In this document: piece by piece, positions 47,948 through 60,289 of the stretch
Position numbering within the stretch: position 1 is the first letter of the stretch
Layout: every line of letters begins with the position of its first letter
Assembly (NCBI RefSeq): GCF_904849725.1
Contig: NC_058521.1
Location: 346,130,638 to 346,194,637 of the forward strand
Length of the DNA: 64,000 nucleotides
Direction: 5' to 3'
Source of the DNA: Hordeum vulgare subsp. vulgare
Taxonomy: Eukaryota > Streptophyta > Magnoliopsida > Poales > Poaceae
Notes under the pieces: model-generated
What the model saw: the letters and a program-made list of their open reading frames with translations, nothing else
Databases searched by the model: none
Told to the model about the DNA's origin: nothing
Position numbers and translations under genes: made by a program

Positions 47948-48934
47948 TAACTCAGGCTAGAAGTGGGACGTTAAGCGGAGGCCCCCGTCCACATCATACA
48001 TGCCACATAAACTAAGTGGGTTGTCCGCCAAAGCCCAGATATTATTATGTGGGATATGTGGGTTTAGTGGGACACCCACATAATTAACTATTTTTAACAC
48101 GAGAGAAATATTCCCACAAGACATAATGTTTCAGAGTGTAATGTTATGCAGGTTCCTCTAGATTCATACGGAGTGCAGGCGCATAATTCTTGTGCCTTGA
48201 GAAGACAAAGAATACTTGTTGTAACTCTTGCATTAGCACAGCTCGGTGCTTTGGTTTTGAGGGAAGCCGATTTAGCAGTTTGCACCTCAAATTGGCTTGC
48301 TAGGGGCACAGTTGACTTGATCACGCTCACACATGCAAGATGCAATCAGGAGCTAGCCATCAAATAATTGTCCTAGTGAACATCGACCGTTGATGGGGAT
48401 CGATCTGATGATGAAGAGAATACAATTTGAAGGGGGATGCAAGTGAGATTGTCAATATGCTCTTGGGATTCAAGAAGGGCACTAGCACTGTCCTCTCGCT
48501 CATTCAACAAGCAAAGAAGCACGCGGCCAACAAGGGATCTGAGGAAAGCTACGACACCAACAACGCTCTCCATCGATGACCAGTGAGAGCTAGCAGTAGC
48601 ACCAACATCGTTCTGCATCGACGCCCGACGAGATGGCAGCATGAATGAAGAAGCTCTCCCCTAGCGGCAAGCGAGGTTTACAACATAAGAGCGGTGAGCA
48701 GGGAGACTAACTCGGAGGAGAATGGGGGAGGCAGAGGCGTAGCAATCGGCGGTGCTTTGGCCGGCCGCATCATCCCCTGTTGAGCTGGGAGAAGATGTCA
48801 TCATACATTGATTAAACGGGAAGACCCGCAAGTCCCACATATAATTTGACGCGATAGGCGGGTGTCCACGAACACTATTTTTTGTGGGTTTGTTCGTGGG
48901 CACCGTGGACAGCCCGTGCCCACCTGAAGTCTGA
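47948..48934. mobile_element. candidate non-autonomous hAT-like insertion
   Basis: A block of about 990 bp between identical 8-mers TAGCTAAC (47940-47947 and 48935-48942). Near its ends are similar inverted words: CAGGCTAGAAGTGGGACG at the left (47953) and, on the minus strand from 48933, CAGACTTCAGGTGGGCACGG. A CAG start and an 8-bp duplication fit hAT elements. However, the 8-mer is also present nearby (about 47827), so the duplication is weak evidence. No transposase is present; the open frames inside are short and unrecognised. Confidence 0.35.
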
Positions 48935-48960
48935 TAGCTAACCTAATAAACTAAAGAACT

Positions 48961-49419
48961 AACCTAACTAATTTAACATAAATAATAAAAGGAAAAACAA
49001 AATAAAAATAGGGGTTGCCAGCCGGCGGAGGGGGGGACTCACGGGCAGGGGCGGCTGTGGCGTTGTGGGCGGCGGGGCGTTGGGGCGGCTGGTGGCGGGG
49101 AGGATGGAGCGTTGGGGCGGCTGGTGGCGGGGACGATGGAGCGTTGGGGCGGTGGGGCGCCAGGGTGGTGGGGAGGACAGGCGCGACAGGGGCTGTGGTG
49201 CGGCGGTGCGACGGGGGCGGTGGGCACATTGGGGGCGACGAAGTGCCGGGGGCGGTGGGGCGGCGGCAGAATAGGGCAGGTGGGGCGACGTCGGTGGTGG
49301 CCGCGAGGTGGCGGCGTTGGGCGTCGGGGAGAGAGGGGAGTGAGAGTGGGGGTTGGGGCGACGATTCTTACGGGATAGAGGGGTGTTGAGGTGGGGGCGA
49401 CGGGTGTTAGGGCATGTAC
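48961..49419 (-). other. GC-rich stretch behind the 5' end of CACTA 2
   Basis: The plus strand is G-rich (GGGGCGG, GGTGGCGGGG words, with two near-identical stretches of GCGTTGGGGCGGCTGGTGGC). It corresponds to 15120-15580 in CACTA 1 on the other strand. Long Pro- or Gly-rich frames here are compositional. Confidence 0.7.
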
Positions 49420-49683
49420 CTCTTTGCTGTCTGCCCCCCGATGGCAAAGAGGTACAAGGCAGACGACAAAGAAAGAGGCCGTTAGGGGGAGAGAGGGGAT
49501 GCGGGTTGGGCCGCCCCGTGCTCTTTGTCGTCTGCCTGTATGCTCTTTTCCGTTAGCTGGCACACGGAAAAGAGCAGACTGATGGCAAAGGGTATCTGGT
49601 AGCTGATGGCAAAGAGGTTCTTTGCCATCAGCCAGCAGACGGCAAAGAAGCAGCACATGGCAAATTCTCAAATTCCAGTAGTG
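49420..49683 (-). repeat. 5' subterminal repeats and terminus of CACTA 2
   Basis: GATGGCAAAGAGG and CAGACGACAAAG words in both orientations lead to the terminal CACTACTGGAATT (minus strand, 49683-49671). Confidence 0.9.
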
Positions 49684-49686
49684 AGT

Positions 49687-52355
49687 GTTGGTGTGTAAGC
49701 TAAGTATCGAAGAATAAGGTCCACAACCTTATGGTGTGATTCCTTCGGTTTTGCTTGAAAATGAGCACACATGCAAACTCTAAGCATTATATCTGGCCTA
49801 GATGCACATATATATAGTAAAGAGCAAATCATTGAGCGATATACCTGGTGATCGAATTCTTTACCATTTTCGTCAGTGCAGAGGTGGCCGTTGGTGGGCA
49901 TGGGAGTCTTGGCGCCTTTGCATTCATGCATGTCGGATTTCCTCAGAACAACCTTGAGGTATTTCTCCTGTGATATGAAGATGTCATTGCGTTGTTGACG
50001 AATTTGAAGACCTAAGAAGAATTTCAGCTCCCCCATCATAGATATCTGATATTCTTCACTCATCATGTAAGCAAATTCATCACTGTAACGTTTGTAAGTA
50101 CAACCAAATAAGATGTTATCGACATATATTTGGCACACAAATAGTTCATTGTCATAGGACTTTGTGAAAAGAGTTTGATCGAGTGAACCAGGTTTGAAGC
50201 CTTTCTTCATGAGGAATTCCTTCAATGTATCATACCACGCCCGAGGGGCTTGCTTGAGGCCATAAAGTTCCTTTTTTAGTCTGAAGACTTTGTCTGGATT
50301 CTTCGGATCCTCAAAACCTAGGGGCTGAGCAACATATACTTCTTCCTCAAGCTTACCATTGAGGAATGCACTTTTCACATCCATTGGATATAAAGTAACG
50401 TTATGATGATTAGCATAAGCCAGTAGAATTCGAATAGCTTCAAGTCTAGCAATAGGTGCAAAAGTTTCATCGAAATCAATTCCTTCAACCTATGTGTAGC
50501 CTTGGGCTACAAGTCGTGCCTTATTTCTCACCACTTGACCATCCTCATCTTGCTTGTTTCAGAAAATCCTTTAGGGTGCCGATGATATTGTGCTTGCGAG
50601 GATCTGGTCGTTTGACAAGCTCCGACGCGTCATTTAGCTTGAATTGAAGAAGTTCATCTTGCATGGCTTGAATCCACTCAGGTTCCATGTTAGCCTCAGC
50701 AACGTTTGAAGGTTATGTGATAGACACAAAAGAAGAATCCCCACAAAAGTTAACTAAGTGTGAAACTTTTGAGCGAGTGAGAGGACCTGACGCGTTGATG
50801 TCATCGAGGATTTTGTCAAGTTCTACTTCATTTGCAGTCCTCGAATGAGCTGGTTGAGGATTTCATTTGGGCTGAGGAATTTGTTCTGGAGCAATTTCCC
50901 GAGGAGCATCGTCTTGAATTTCATCAGTGCTGGGGATGATTTCTTCAGCAATTTCCTCAATGGGAACAATGTCTTCAGTAGCTTTGAACTTGATTGCTTC
51001 CTCCGGAGATAGTTTATCTGGATCAGGAGGCAATTTCTCTCTTTGCGAGCCATTAGTTTCATCGAACCGCACATCTACAGTTTCAACAACCTTGTTATGA
51101 TAGGTGTTGAAGACTCTGTAGGTGTGCGAGTCCTTTCCGTAACCAAGCATAAAACCCTCATGTGCTTTAGGTGCAAATTTTGAGCTATAGTGAGGATTTC
51201 CAATCCAGCATTTTGCACCAAAGACTTTTTAATAACTTACATTGGGCTTCTTGTCAGACAGGAGTTCATATGAGGTTTTCTTGAGGAATGTGTGAAGATA
51301 TACCCTGTTGATGATATGGCAAGAAGTGTTGACCACTTTAGTCTAGAAACGACGAGGAGTCTGATATTCTTCAAGCATGGTCCGTGCCATTTCAACTAGA
51401 GTCATGTTCAATCTTTCAACGACGCCATTCTGTTGTGGAGTATAAGGAGCAGACAATTCGTGAGTAATACCAAGTTCATCAAGCTAAGCATCAAGACCAG
51501 TGTTTTTGAATTCTGTCCCATTATCACTCCTGATGTATTTGATCTTGACGCCGAAGTTCGTCGAGGTCCTTGAGGAAAATCATTTGAAGACTTCCTGCAC
51601 TTCAGTTTTATACAGAATGATATGCACCCAAGTATATCTGGAATAATCATGAACTATGACAAAGCCGTATAAAGATGCTACATTTGTTAGAGTGGCATAA
51701 TGAGTAGGTCCAAATAGATCGATGTGAAGAAATTCAAATGGACTAGTAGTAGTCATGGTAGTCTTCGAGGGGTGTTTGGATCTGGTCATTTTTCCAGATT
51801 CACAAGCACCGCAGAGGTAGTCCTTGAGGAATTTGACTGATTAATGCCAATGACATGCTTCTTCTTTGCTAATGTGTGCAAGTTCCTCATGCCTGCATGA
51901 CCAAGTCTTCGATGCCATAGCCAACATTCTGAGGTTTTTGCTAGTAAGCATGTGGCTGGTTGAGGACGTGTAGAAAAATCAACAATGTACAAATGTCCTC
52001 GTCTAACACCTTCGAAGACTTTGGATCTGTCAGATTCCATGATGACTACACATCTATATTTTCCAAAGATAACAACCATATCAAGATCACAAAGCATTGA
52101 GACTGACATGAGGTTAAACCCAAGGGATTCGATAAGCATCACTTTGTCCATGTGCATATCCTTGGAAATAGCCACTTTGCCAAGTCCCAATACCTTGCTT
52201 TTACCTTTGTCAACATAAGTGATTTGCTTCAGTGGTGATGGAGTGAGTGGCATATTCATCAGCAAGCTTTTGTCACCAGTCATGTGGTGTGTGCAGCCAC
52301 TATCAAGAACCCACTCGGTACTCTTGGGTTTGTCATCCTGTAGATGAATTAGCAC
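49687..52355 (-). pseudogene. Maximus pol: protease, integrase, reverse transcriptase
   Basis: Middle of the Copia polyprotein, read right to left. Protease: WVLDSGCTHHMTGD (about 52313-52270) with the catalytic DSG variant. Gag-pre-integrase: WHRRLGHAGMRNLH, then a frame change near 51843 before CGACESGK, so the HHCC finger is split. Integrase core: FEFLHIDLFGP, IRSDNGTEF and PQQNGVVER, with a stop at 51484-51486 and a frame change near 51580. 51150-50863 holds the linker. Reverse transcriptase: a stop at 50490-50492, then an open frame 50384-49687 with [23 protein letters not shown] and, at the active site, YVDN in place of YVDD. The end, [10 protein letters not shown], is cut by CACTA 2 and continues at 34126. 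Stops, frame changes and a lost catalytic Asp make it inactive. Confidence 0.93.
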
Positions 52356-54014
52356 AGCTTACCATCTCATATGCTTCAGACTTGAAGAATATGATATCAA
52401 TTTCATCAGATAGGAATTTCATCATAAACAGTAAATTTTAGGACGTGTGAAATGTTATCATTTCATCAATGTTTAGCTTGCGTCCAATCAAGCATTTTCC
52501 TAAGGTCTCCAGCAAATTCTTCAGATGATGATTTTCATCTGGAGACCTGACCTGCAGAAGTGATTAGTTCAATTTCTTCACCACCCACATGTGAAGGGGT
52601 GCAAAGAGTTCATCATCCTGCGAGCACCATATGAGAAACGGGCATTGAGGCTAATGCACTTCTCTTCACAGTAGGGCGGTTAGAGTACTCAAATGAATAG
52701 GCACACAAGTTCTTTGAGGATTTATGAACATAATGATTTGTGGAGTAATGCTCATATTGATATCCCTTGTGATTTCCCTGCATATTAGAAGCATTAGCGC
52801 GAGTACGAGCATAGTTTTGACCAGTTGAGGATTTTGATCCTCTTGAAGAGTTTGGTACACGTGAGGAATTTGATCTCGGGTTCTGGTTCTTCACTGGTGG
52901 TGTCATGAGGACATTCACGTGAAGATTTTCCAAGCAACTTTTGGGGACCAAGATTTTCCTCAGGGGTGGTCCATTCCTACAGTTAGTTCCAACATATCCA
53001 GCAAATACTGCACCAGATTGATTTTTGAATAGTTTATAGTTGGAGTCAAATTTCTCATTTGACGAATAGGATAATTCACATGCAAAGCATGTTAGATTGG
53101 ATGGGTCAACAGGAGATCCTTTAGCAGCAACCCATGAGGTTTTGGGATACTGCTCAGGTTTCGAGTATGATCCATCAGCATTCAACTTCCTCTCAATGGC
53201 AATTCCTTCTTTCCTCCGGTTCCTGTTCAATATCTATTTTTTGAGCACATCGCAATGGGTTTGATGCCCTTTGAGACTTTTGTACATGCCTGTCACATAC
53301 AATTTCTTCAGCCCTGCATTTTCGTCAGTAACATTTGTGGTTTCCTCAAGTGAGGAATTTGATACCACATGAGCAGTTGAAGAATTTCTAGCAATAGAAG
53401 AACTTGATGATTCTGGTGAAGAATTGGTAGTTTCACGTTAGATGTATTTGAGACATGGTGGAATGAATTCAACCTGGGCGGCACTGATCTATTGAGCAAG
53501 TAATGAATCGTTTTCCATTCAGAGATCCTCATGAGACATCTTCAACTTTTCAAGATCAAGTTTCCTTTGAAGAAATTCATAGAAAAGTTTCTCATGATCA
53601 GCCAAGAGTGTGCCATGACGATCTTGAAGATTATCAAATCTGGACTGAAGACTTTTCATATCTTCAATGAGGATTTGGGTAAGATTCATTTCATCATTCA
53701 ACAGGTCATCGCTTCTGTCTAGCAGTTTTTGAAGCTTTTAAAGGGCAGTTTGTTGTTTAGTTGCTATGTTGGCAAGTTTACTGTAACTAGGTTTTTTATA
53801 ATCATCAGGTTCACAGTCACTTGAATCAGAGGAGGAAGTGTCATTCGGTACCTTTGAAACTTTTGACATGAAGCAATAGGTTGGAGCGAAGTCATCAGCA
53901 TAGTCTTCAGTGTAGCTGGCGTTATCGTTTTCTTCAAGGTTGAAGATTGACTTGCTGAAAAATGTAGTAGCCAGTGCAAGACTTGCCACACTAGACTCCG
54001 AGTCTTCTTCGGAT
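52356..54014 (-). pseudogene. Maximus gag, C-terminal extension
   Basis: Second part of the long Maximus gag, left of Angela-like B. 54013-53738 is acidic (EGSEEDSESSVASLAL, SSSDSSDCEPDD). 53701-53519 is a predicted coiled coil (MNDEMNLTQILIEDMKSLQS, LDLEKLKMSHEDL). 53500-53230 is degenerate with two stops. 53230-52613 is open and Asn/Ser/Lys-rich (NADGSYSKPEQYPKTSWVAA, MTPPVKNQNPRSNSSR). This leads to the protease. A long coiled-coil gag extension is in keeping with the SIRE lineage. Particle formation is its general role; nothing in this copy suggests it is still expressed. Confidence 0.8.
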
Positions 54015-54019
54015 CCTTC

Positions 54020-55316
54020 TGTTGGGGAACGTCGCATGGGAAACAAAAAATTTCCTACGCGCACGAAGACCTATCATGGTGATGTCCATCTACGAGAGGG
54101 GATATTAGATCTACGTACCCTTGTAGACCGCACAGCAGAAGCGTTAGTGAACGCAGTTGATGTAGTGGAACGTACTCACGTCCCTCGATCCGCCCCGCGA
54201 ACCGTCCCGCGATCAGTCCCACGATCTAGTGCCGAACGGACGGCACCTCCACGTTCAGCACACGTACAGCTCGACGATGATCTTGGCCTTCTTGATCCAG
54301 CAAGAGAGACGGAGAGGTAGATGAGTTCTCCGACAGCGTGACGGCGCTCTGGAGGTTGGTGGCGATCTTATCTCAGCAGGGCTCCGCCCGAGCTCCGCAG
54401 AAACGCGATCTAGAGGAAAAACCGTGGAGGTATGTGGTCGGGCTGCCGTGGAAAATTCGTCTCAAATCAGCCCTAAAACCTCTGTATATATAGGGAGAAG
54501 AGGGGGAGCCTTGCCTTGGGGTCCAAGGACCCCCAAGGAGTTTGGCCGAGCCAAGGGGGGAAGGTCTCCCCTTCCAAACCGAATCCAACTTGGTTTGGAA
54601 GGTGGAGTCCTTCTTCCCTTTCCCACCTCCTCCTTTTTTTTCTTTTCTCTTTGATTTTCTTTACCGGCAGTATCCGCATGCCTATTTCAATCTCATTTAC
54701 CGGCAAGTCTCTTTACTCGTTCCGTAATACAAGATCCCGCAACTTACACTAAGTCACATTGCTTGCAAGGCTTGTGTGTGATGTTGTATTACCGAGTGGC
54801 CCCCGAGATACCTCTCCGTCACACAGAGTGACAAATCCCAGTCTCGATCCATACTAACTCAACGAACACCTTCGGAGATACCTGTAGAGCATCTTTATAG
54901 TCACCCAGTTACGTTGTGACGTTTGATACACACAAAGTATTCCTCCGGTGTCAGTGAGTTATATGATCTCATGGTCATAGGAACAAATACTTAACACGCA
55001 GAAAACAGTAGCAACAAAATGACACGATCAACATGCTACGGCTATTAGTTTGGGTCTAGTCCATCACATGATTCTCCTAATGATGTGATCCCGTTATCAA
55101 GTGACAACACTTGCCTATGGTCAGGAAACCTTGACCATCTTTGATCAACGAGCTAGTCAACTAGAGGATTATTAGGGACAGTGTTTTGTCTATGTATCCA
55201 CACATGCACTGTGTTTCCAATCAATCCAATTATAGCATGGATAATAAACAATTATCATGAACTAAGAAATATAATAATAACTAATTTATTATTGCCTCTA
55301 GGGCATATTTCCAACA
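54020..55316 (-). repeat. 3' LTR of Angela-like B, with internal deletion
   Basis: 1297 bp. Relative to the 5' LTR, the segment equivalent to 60933-61196 is missing. At the junction (about 54660-54669) TTTCTT is joined to CAGTATCCGC through a short filler, TACCGG. Because the LTRs are identical when an element inserts, this deletion happened after insertion. TATATATA at 54485-54492 is retained. Confidence 0.93.
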
Positions 55317-58300
55317 GTCTCCCACTTGCACTAGAGTCAATAATCTAGCTCACATCACCATGTGATTCCAACGAATCCAACACCCATATAGTTAGGGGGT
55401 CTGATCACGTCTTGCTTGCGAGAGAGGTTTTAGTCAACGGTTCTGAAACTTTCAGATCCGTGCGTTCTTTACAAATCTTTATGTCATCTTATAGATGCTG
55501 CTACTACCTGCTATTCGGAAATACTCCAAATATCTACTCTACTATACGAATCCGTTTCACTACTCATAGTTATTCGGATTAGTGTCAAAGCTTGCATCGA
55601 CGTAACCCTTTACGACGAACTCTTCAACCACCTCCATAATCGTGAAAATTTCCTTAGTCCATTAGTTACTAAGGATAAATTTTGACCGCTGCTAGTGATT
55701 CAATCATGGATCACTTTCTGTACCTCTCAACAGACTTTGATTCAAGGCACACATCAGGTGCGGTACCCAGCATGGCATACTTTAGAGTCTACGACTAAGG
55801 CATAGAAGACGACCTTTGTCTATTCTATTTATTCTGCCGTGGTCGAGTTTTGAGTCTTACTCAAATTCACACCCTACAACGCAACCAAGAACTCCTTCTT
55901 TGCTGATCTATTTTGAACTCCTTCAAAACTTGTCAAGGCATGCATCTTGTTGAAACTTCCATTAAGCGCTTTCGATTTATCTCCATAGATCTTTGATGCT
56001 CAACGTTTAAGTAGCTTAATCCAGGTATTCCTTTGAAAACTCCTTTCAAACAACCTTGTATGCTTTACAGAAATTCTACATTACTTTTGATCCACAATAT
56101 GTCAACCACATATACTTATCAGAAATTCTATAGTGCTCCCACTCACTTCTTTGGAAATACAAGTTTCTCACAAACCTTGTACAAACCCAAAATCCTTGAT
56201 CATCTCATCAAAGTGCATATTCCAACTCCGAGATGCTTGCACCAGTCCATTTAAGGATCGCTGGAGCTTGCATACTTGCTAGTATCTTTAGGATCGACAA
56301 AACCTCATGGTTGTATCTCATACAATGTTTGCTCAAGGAAACCGTCGAGGAAACAATGTTTTGACATCCTACATGCAATATTTCATAAATAATGCAGCAA
56401 CTACTAACATAATTCTAACAGACTTTTAGCATCTCTACGAGTGAGAAAGTCTCATCATAGTCAACTGTTTGATCTTGTCGGAAACATCTTTGCGACAAGT
56501 CGAGCTTTTCTTAATAGTGACTTATCACTATCATCGTCTGTCTTCCTTTTAAAGATCCATCTTTACTCAGTAGTCCTATGACCATCAAGTAGTTCTTCCA
56601 AAGTCTACACTTTGTTTTCATACATGGATCCTCTCTCGGATTTCATGGCTTCCAGCCATTTGTCGGAATCTGGGCCCACCATTGCTTTCTCCATAACTCG
56701 TAGGTTCACTATTTCTCAACAACATGACCTCCAAGACAGGGTTACCGTACCACTCTGTAGTAGTACGCGACCTTGTCAACCTACGAGGCTTGTAGTAACT
56801 TGATCCGATGCTCGATGATCACCATCATCAGCTTTCACTTCAATTTGTGTAGGTGCCACAGGAACAACTTCCTGCGCCCTGCTACACACTGGTCGAAGTG
56901 ATGGTTCAGTAACCTCATCAAGTTCTACCACCCTCCCACTCAATTCTTTCGAGAGAAACCTTTCCTCGAGAAAGGATCCGTTTCTAGAAACAAACACTTT
57001 GCTTTCGGATCTGAGATAGGAGATGTACCCAACTGTTTTGGATATCCTATGAAGATGCATTTATCCGCTTTGGGTTCGAGCTTATCAGACTGAAACTTTT
57101 TCACATAAGTGTCGAAACCCCAAACTTTCAAGGAACGACAGTTTAGATTTCTCTAAACCTCAGTCTATACTCTGTCATCTCAACGGAAATACGTGGTGCC
57201 CTATTTAAAGTGAATGCGGTTGTCTATAATGCTTAACCCATAAACTATAGTGGTAATTTGATAAGAGACATCATAGCATGCACCATACCAAATAGTGTGT
57301 GGTTATGACGTTCAGACACATCATCACACTATGATGTTCTAGGTGGCATGAACTGCGAAACAATTTCCACATTGTCTTAACTGTGTACCAAAACTCGTAA
57401 CTGAGATATTCATTTCTATGATCATATCGTAGACAGTTTATCCTCTTGTTACGACAAACTTCACTCCGAAACAGAATTGAACTTTTCAATATTTCAGACT
57501 TGTGATTCATTAAGCAAATACTCTAGTATCTACTCAAATCGTCATTGAAGTAAGAACATAATGATATCCACTGCATGCCTCAGTACCCATTGGACTGCAT
57601 ACATCAAAATGTATCACTTCCAACAAGTTACTATCTTATTTCATCTCAATGAAAACAAGGCCTTGCTCATGTGGTATGATTTGCATGTCACTAGTGACTC
57701 AAAATCAAGTGAGTATAAAGATCCATCAGCATGGAGCCTCTTCATGCAATTTATACCAACATGACTCAAGCGGTAGTGCCACAAGTAAGTGGTACTATCA
57801 TCATTACCTCGTATCTTTTGGCACCAATATCATGAACATGTGTAACACTACGATCGAGATTCAATAAACCATTGAAGGTGATTATTCAAGAAAATAGAGT
57901 AACCATTATTCTCTTTAAATGAATAATCGTATTGCAATAAACACGATCCAATCATGTTCATGCTTAACGCAAGCACCAAATAACAATTATTTAGGTTTAA
58001 CACCAATCCCGATGGTAGAGGGAGCGTGTGACGTTTGATCATATCAACCTTGGAAACACTTCCAACACGTATCGTCACCTCGCCTTTAGCTAGTCTCCGT
58101 TTATGTCGTAGCTTTCATTTTGTGTTACCAATCACTTAGCAACCGAACCGGTATCCAATACCCTCATGCTACTAGGAGTACTAGTAAAGTACACATCAAC
58201 ATCATGTATATCAAATATACTTCTTTCGACTTTTGCCAGCCTTCTTATCTACCAAGTATCTAGAGTTGCTCCGCCTCAGTGACTGTTCCCCTCATTACAT

Positions 58301-58839
58301 AAGCACTTAGTCTCGGGTTTGGATTTAATCTTGGGTCTCTTCATTAGCGCAGCAACTGTTTTGCCGTTTCACGAAGTATCCCTTCTAGCCCTTGCCTTTC
58401 TTGAAACTTAGTGGTTTTACAAATCATCAACTATTGATGCTCCTTCTTGATTTCTACTTTCGCAGTGTCAAACATCGCGAATCGCTCAAGGATCATTGTA
58501 TCTATCCTTGATATGTTATAGTTCATCAGGAAGCTCTCACAGCTTGGTGGCAGTGACTTTGGAGAACCATCACTATCTCATCTGGAAGATTAACTCCCAC
58601 TTGATTCAAGTGATTGTCGTACTCAGACAATCTGAGCACACGCTCAACGATTGAGCTTTTCTCCTTTACTTTGTGGACAAATAATCTTGTCAGAGGTCTC
58701 GTACCTCTCAACAAGGGCACGAGCATGAAATCACAATTTCATCTCTTTAGAACATCACTTATGTTCCGTGACGTTTCAAAACGTCTTCGGTGCCTTGCTT
58801 CTAAGCCATTAAGTATTTTGCACTGAACTATCGTGTAGT
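55317..58839 (-). pseudogene. gag-pol remnant of Angela-like B
   Basis: Counterpart of 27440-30930 on the other strand. The polypurine tract (GTGCAAGTGGGAGAC, complement at 55317-55331) is next to the LTR. Reading right to left: gag text at 58726-58526 (VLRLSEYDNHLNQVGVNLPD), integrase C-terminal text at 57131-56940 (KVWGFDTYVKKFQSDK, then IGYPKQ), a frame jump at the same place as in A to 57060-56776 (SKVFVSRNGSFLEE, LSGRVVELDEV), and reverse transcriptase traces to about 56200. Behind them the SFDTNPNNYE-like end is followed by a stop, with the RNase H core missing as in A. Not functional. Confidence 0.85.
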
Positions 58840-60289
58840 CATCAGAAACGTGTATGCCGGATATTCACAACATCCACACACGACGCTCGAGGTGCAGCAC
58901 ACCGAGTGGTGCATTAAGGACATAAGCCTTCTGCGCAGCAACGAGGACAATCCTCTTCAAAGTTTGCTACTATCAACTTTCAACTAAATTTTCTCTAGGA
59001 ACATATAAAAACAGTAGAGCTATAGCGCAAGCTACATCGTAATTCGCAAAGACCATTAGGCTATGTTCATGACAATTAGTTCAATTAATCATATTACTTA
59101 AGAACTGCCACTCAAAAAGTACATCTCTCTAGTCATTTGAGTGGTACATGTTCCAAATCCACTATCTCAAGTCCGATCATCACGTGAGTCGAGAATAGTT
59201 TCAGTGGTAAGCATCTCTATGCTAAGCATATCAACTATACGATTCATGCTCGACATTTTGGTCTCATGTGTTCCGAGGCCATGTCTGCACATGCTAGGCT
59301 CGTCAAGCTTAACCCGAGTGTTCTGCGTGTGCAACTGTTTTGCACCCGTTGTATGTGAACGTTGAGTCTATCACACCCGATCATCATGCGGTGTCTCGAA
59401 ACGAAGAACTGTCGCAACGGTGCACAGTCGGGGAGAACACAATTTCGTCTTGAAATTTTAGTGAGAGACCACCTCATAATGCTACCGTCGTTCTAAGCAA
59501 GATAAGGTGCAAAAAGGATTAACATCACATGCAATTCATAAGTGACATAATATGGCCATCATCATGCGCTTCTTGATCTCCATCACCAAAGCACCGGCAC
59601 GATCTTCTTGTCACCGGCGTCACACCATGATCTCCATCATCATGATCTCCATCAACATGTCGCCATCGGGGTTGTCGTGCTACTCATGCTATTACTACTA
59701 AAGCTACATCCTAGCAATATAGTAAACGCATCTGCAAGCACAAACGTTAGTTTAAAGACAACCCTATGGCTCCTGCCGGTTGCCGTACCATCGACGTGCA
59801 AATCGATATTAACTATTACAACATGATCATCTCATACATCCAATATATCACATCACATCGTTGGCCATATCACATCACAAGCATACCCTGCAAAAACAAG
59901 TTAGACGTCCTCTAATTTTGTTGTTGCATGTTTTACGTGGTGACCATGGGTATCTAGTAGGATCGCATCTTACTTACGTAAACACCACAACGGAGATATA
60001 TGAGTTGCTATTTAACCTCATCCAAGGACCTCCTCGGTCAAATCCGATTCAACTAAAGTTGGAGAAACTAACGCCCGCCAGTCATCTTTGAGCAACGGAG
60101 TTACTCGTAGTGATGAAACCAGTCTCTCGTAAGCGTACGAGTAATGTCGGTCCGAGCCGCTTCGATCCAACAATACCGCGGAATCAAGAAAAGACTAAAG
60201 AGGGCATAAAAACGCACATCATCGCCCATAAAAACTTTTGTGTCCTACTCGAGAAGACATCTACGCATGAACCTAGCTCATGATGCCAC
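58840..60289 (-). other. leader and altered primer-binding site of Angela-like B
   Basis: Untranslated leader homologous to 25978-27439. Directly next to the 5' LTR the minus strand reads GTGGCATCATGAGCTAGG, where element A has GTGGTATCAGAGCTAGG. The primer site thus has a T-to-C change and one extra base within the part that pairs with initiator tRNA-Met. No coding frame is supported in the leader. Confidence 0.75.

Larger units (their letters stand above)
34130..49683 (-). mobile_element. CACTA (En/Spm) transposon 2, complete
   Basis: The ends are CACTACAGGAATC at 34130 and, on the minus strand from 49683, CACTACTGGAATT. The flanks AGT (34127-34129) and AGT (49684-49686) are a perfect 3-bp target duplication inside Maximus pol, between reverse transcriptase and RNase H. 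Length is 15554 bp. Read from 49683 it carries subterminal repeats, a GC-rich stretch, inserted foreign sequence (47222-48960), a conserved inverted repeat, a Tnp2-like transposase (46485-42960), a second gene (42726-40345), a 5-kb palindrome array (40145-35139) and the 3' subterminal repeats. It is the same family as CACTA 1 at 14755. The transposase has at least one frameshift and one in-frame stop, so this copy probably depends on others. Confidence 0.96.

Noticed and set aside
48146..48367. 73-residue frame with Ala/Leu-rich sequence
   Set aside because: It has no recognisable domain and lies in the candidate hAT-like block; an antisense frame overlaps it. Evidence is insufficient to call a gene.
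49015..49671. Pro/His-rich and Gly/Arg-rich frames up to 210 residues
   Set aside because: Compositional by-products of the GC-rich subterminal part of CACTA 2, with strong overlap on both strands.
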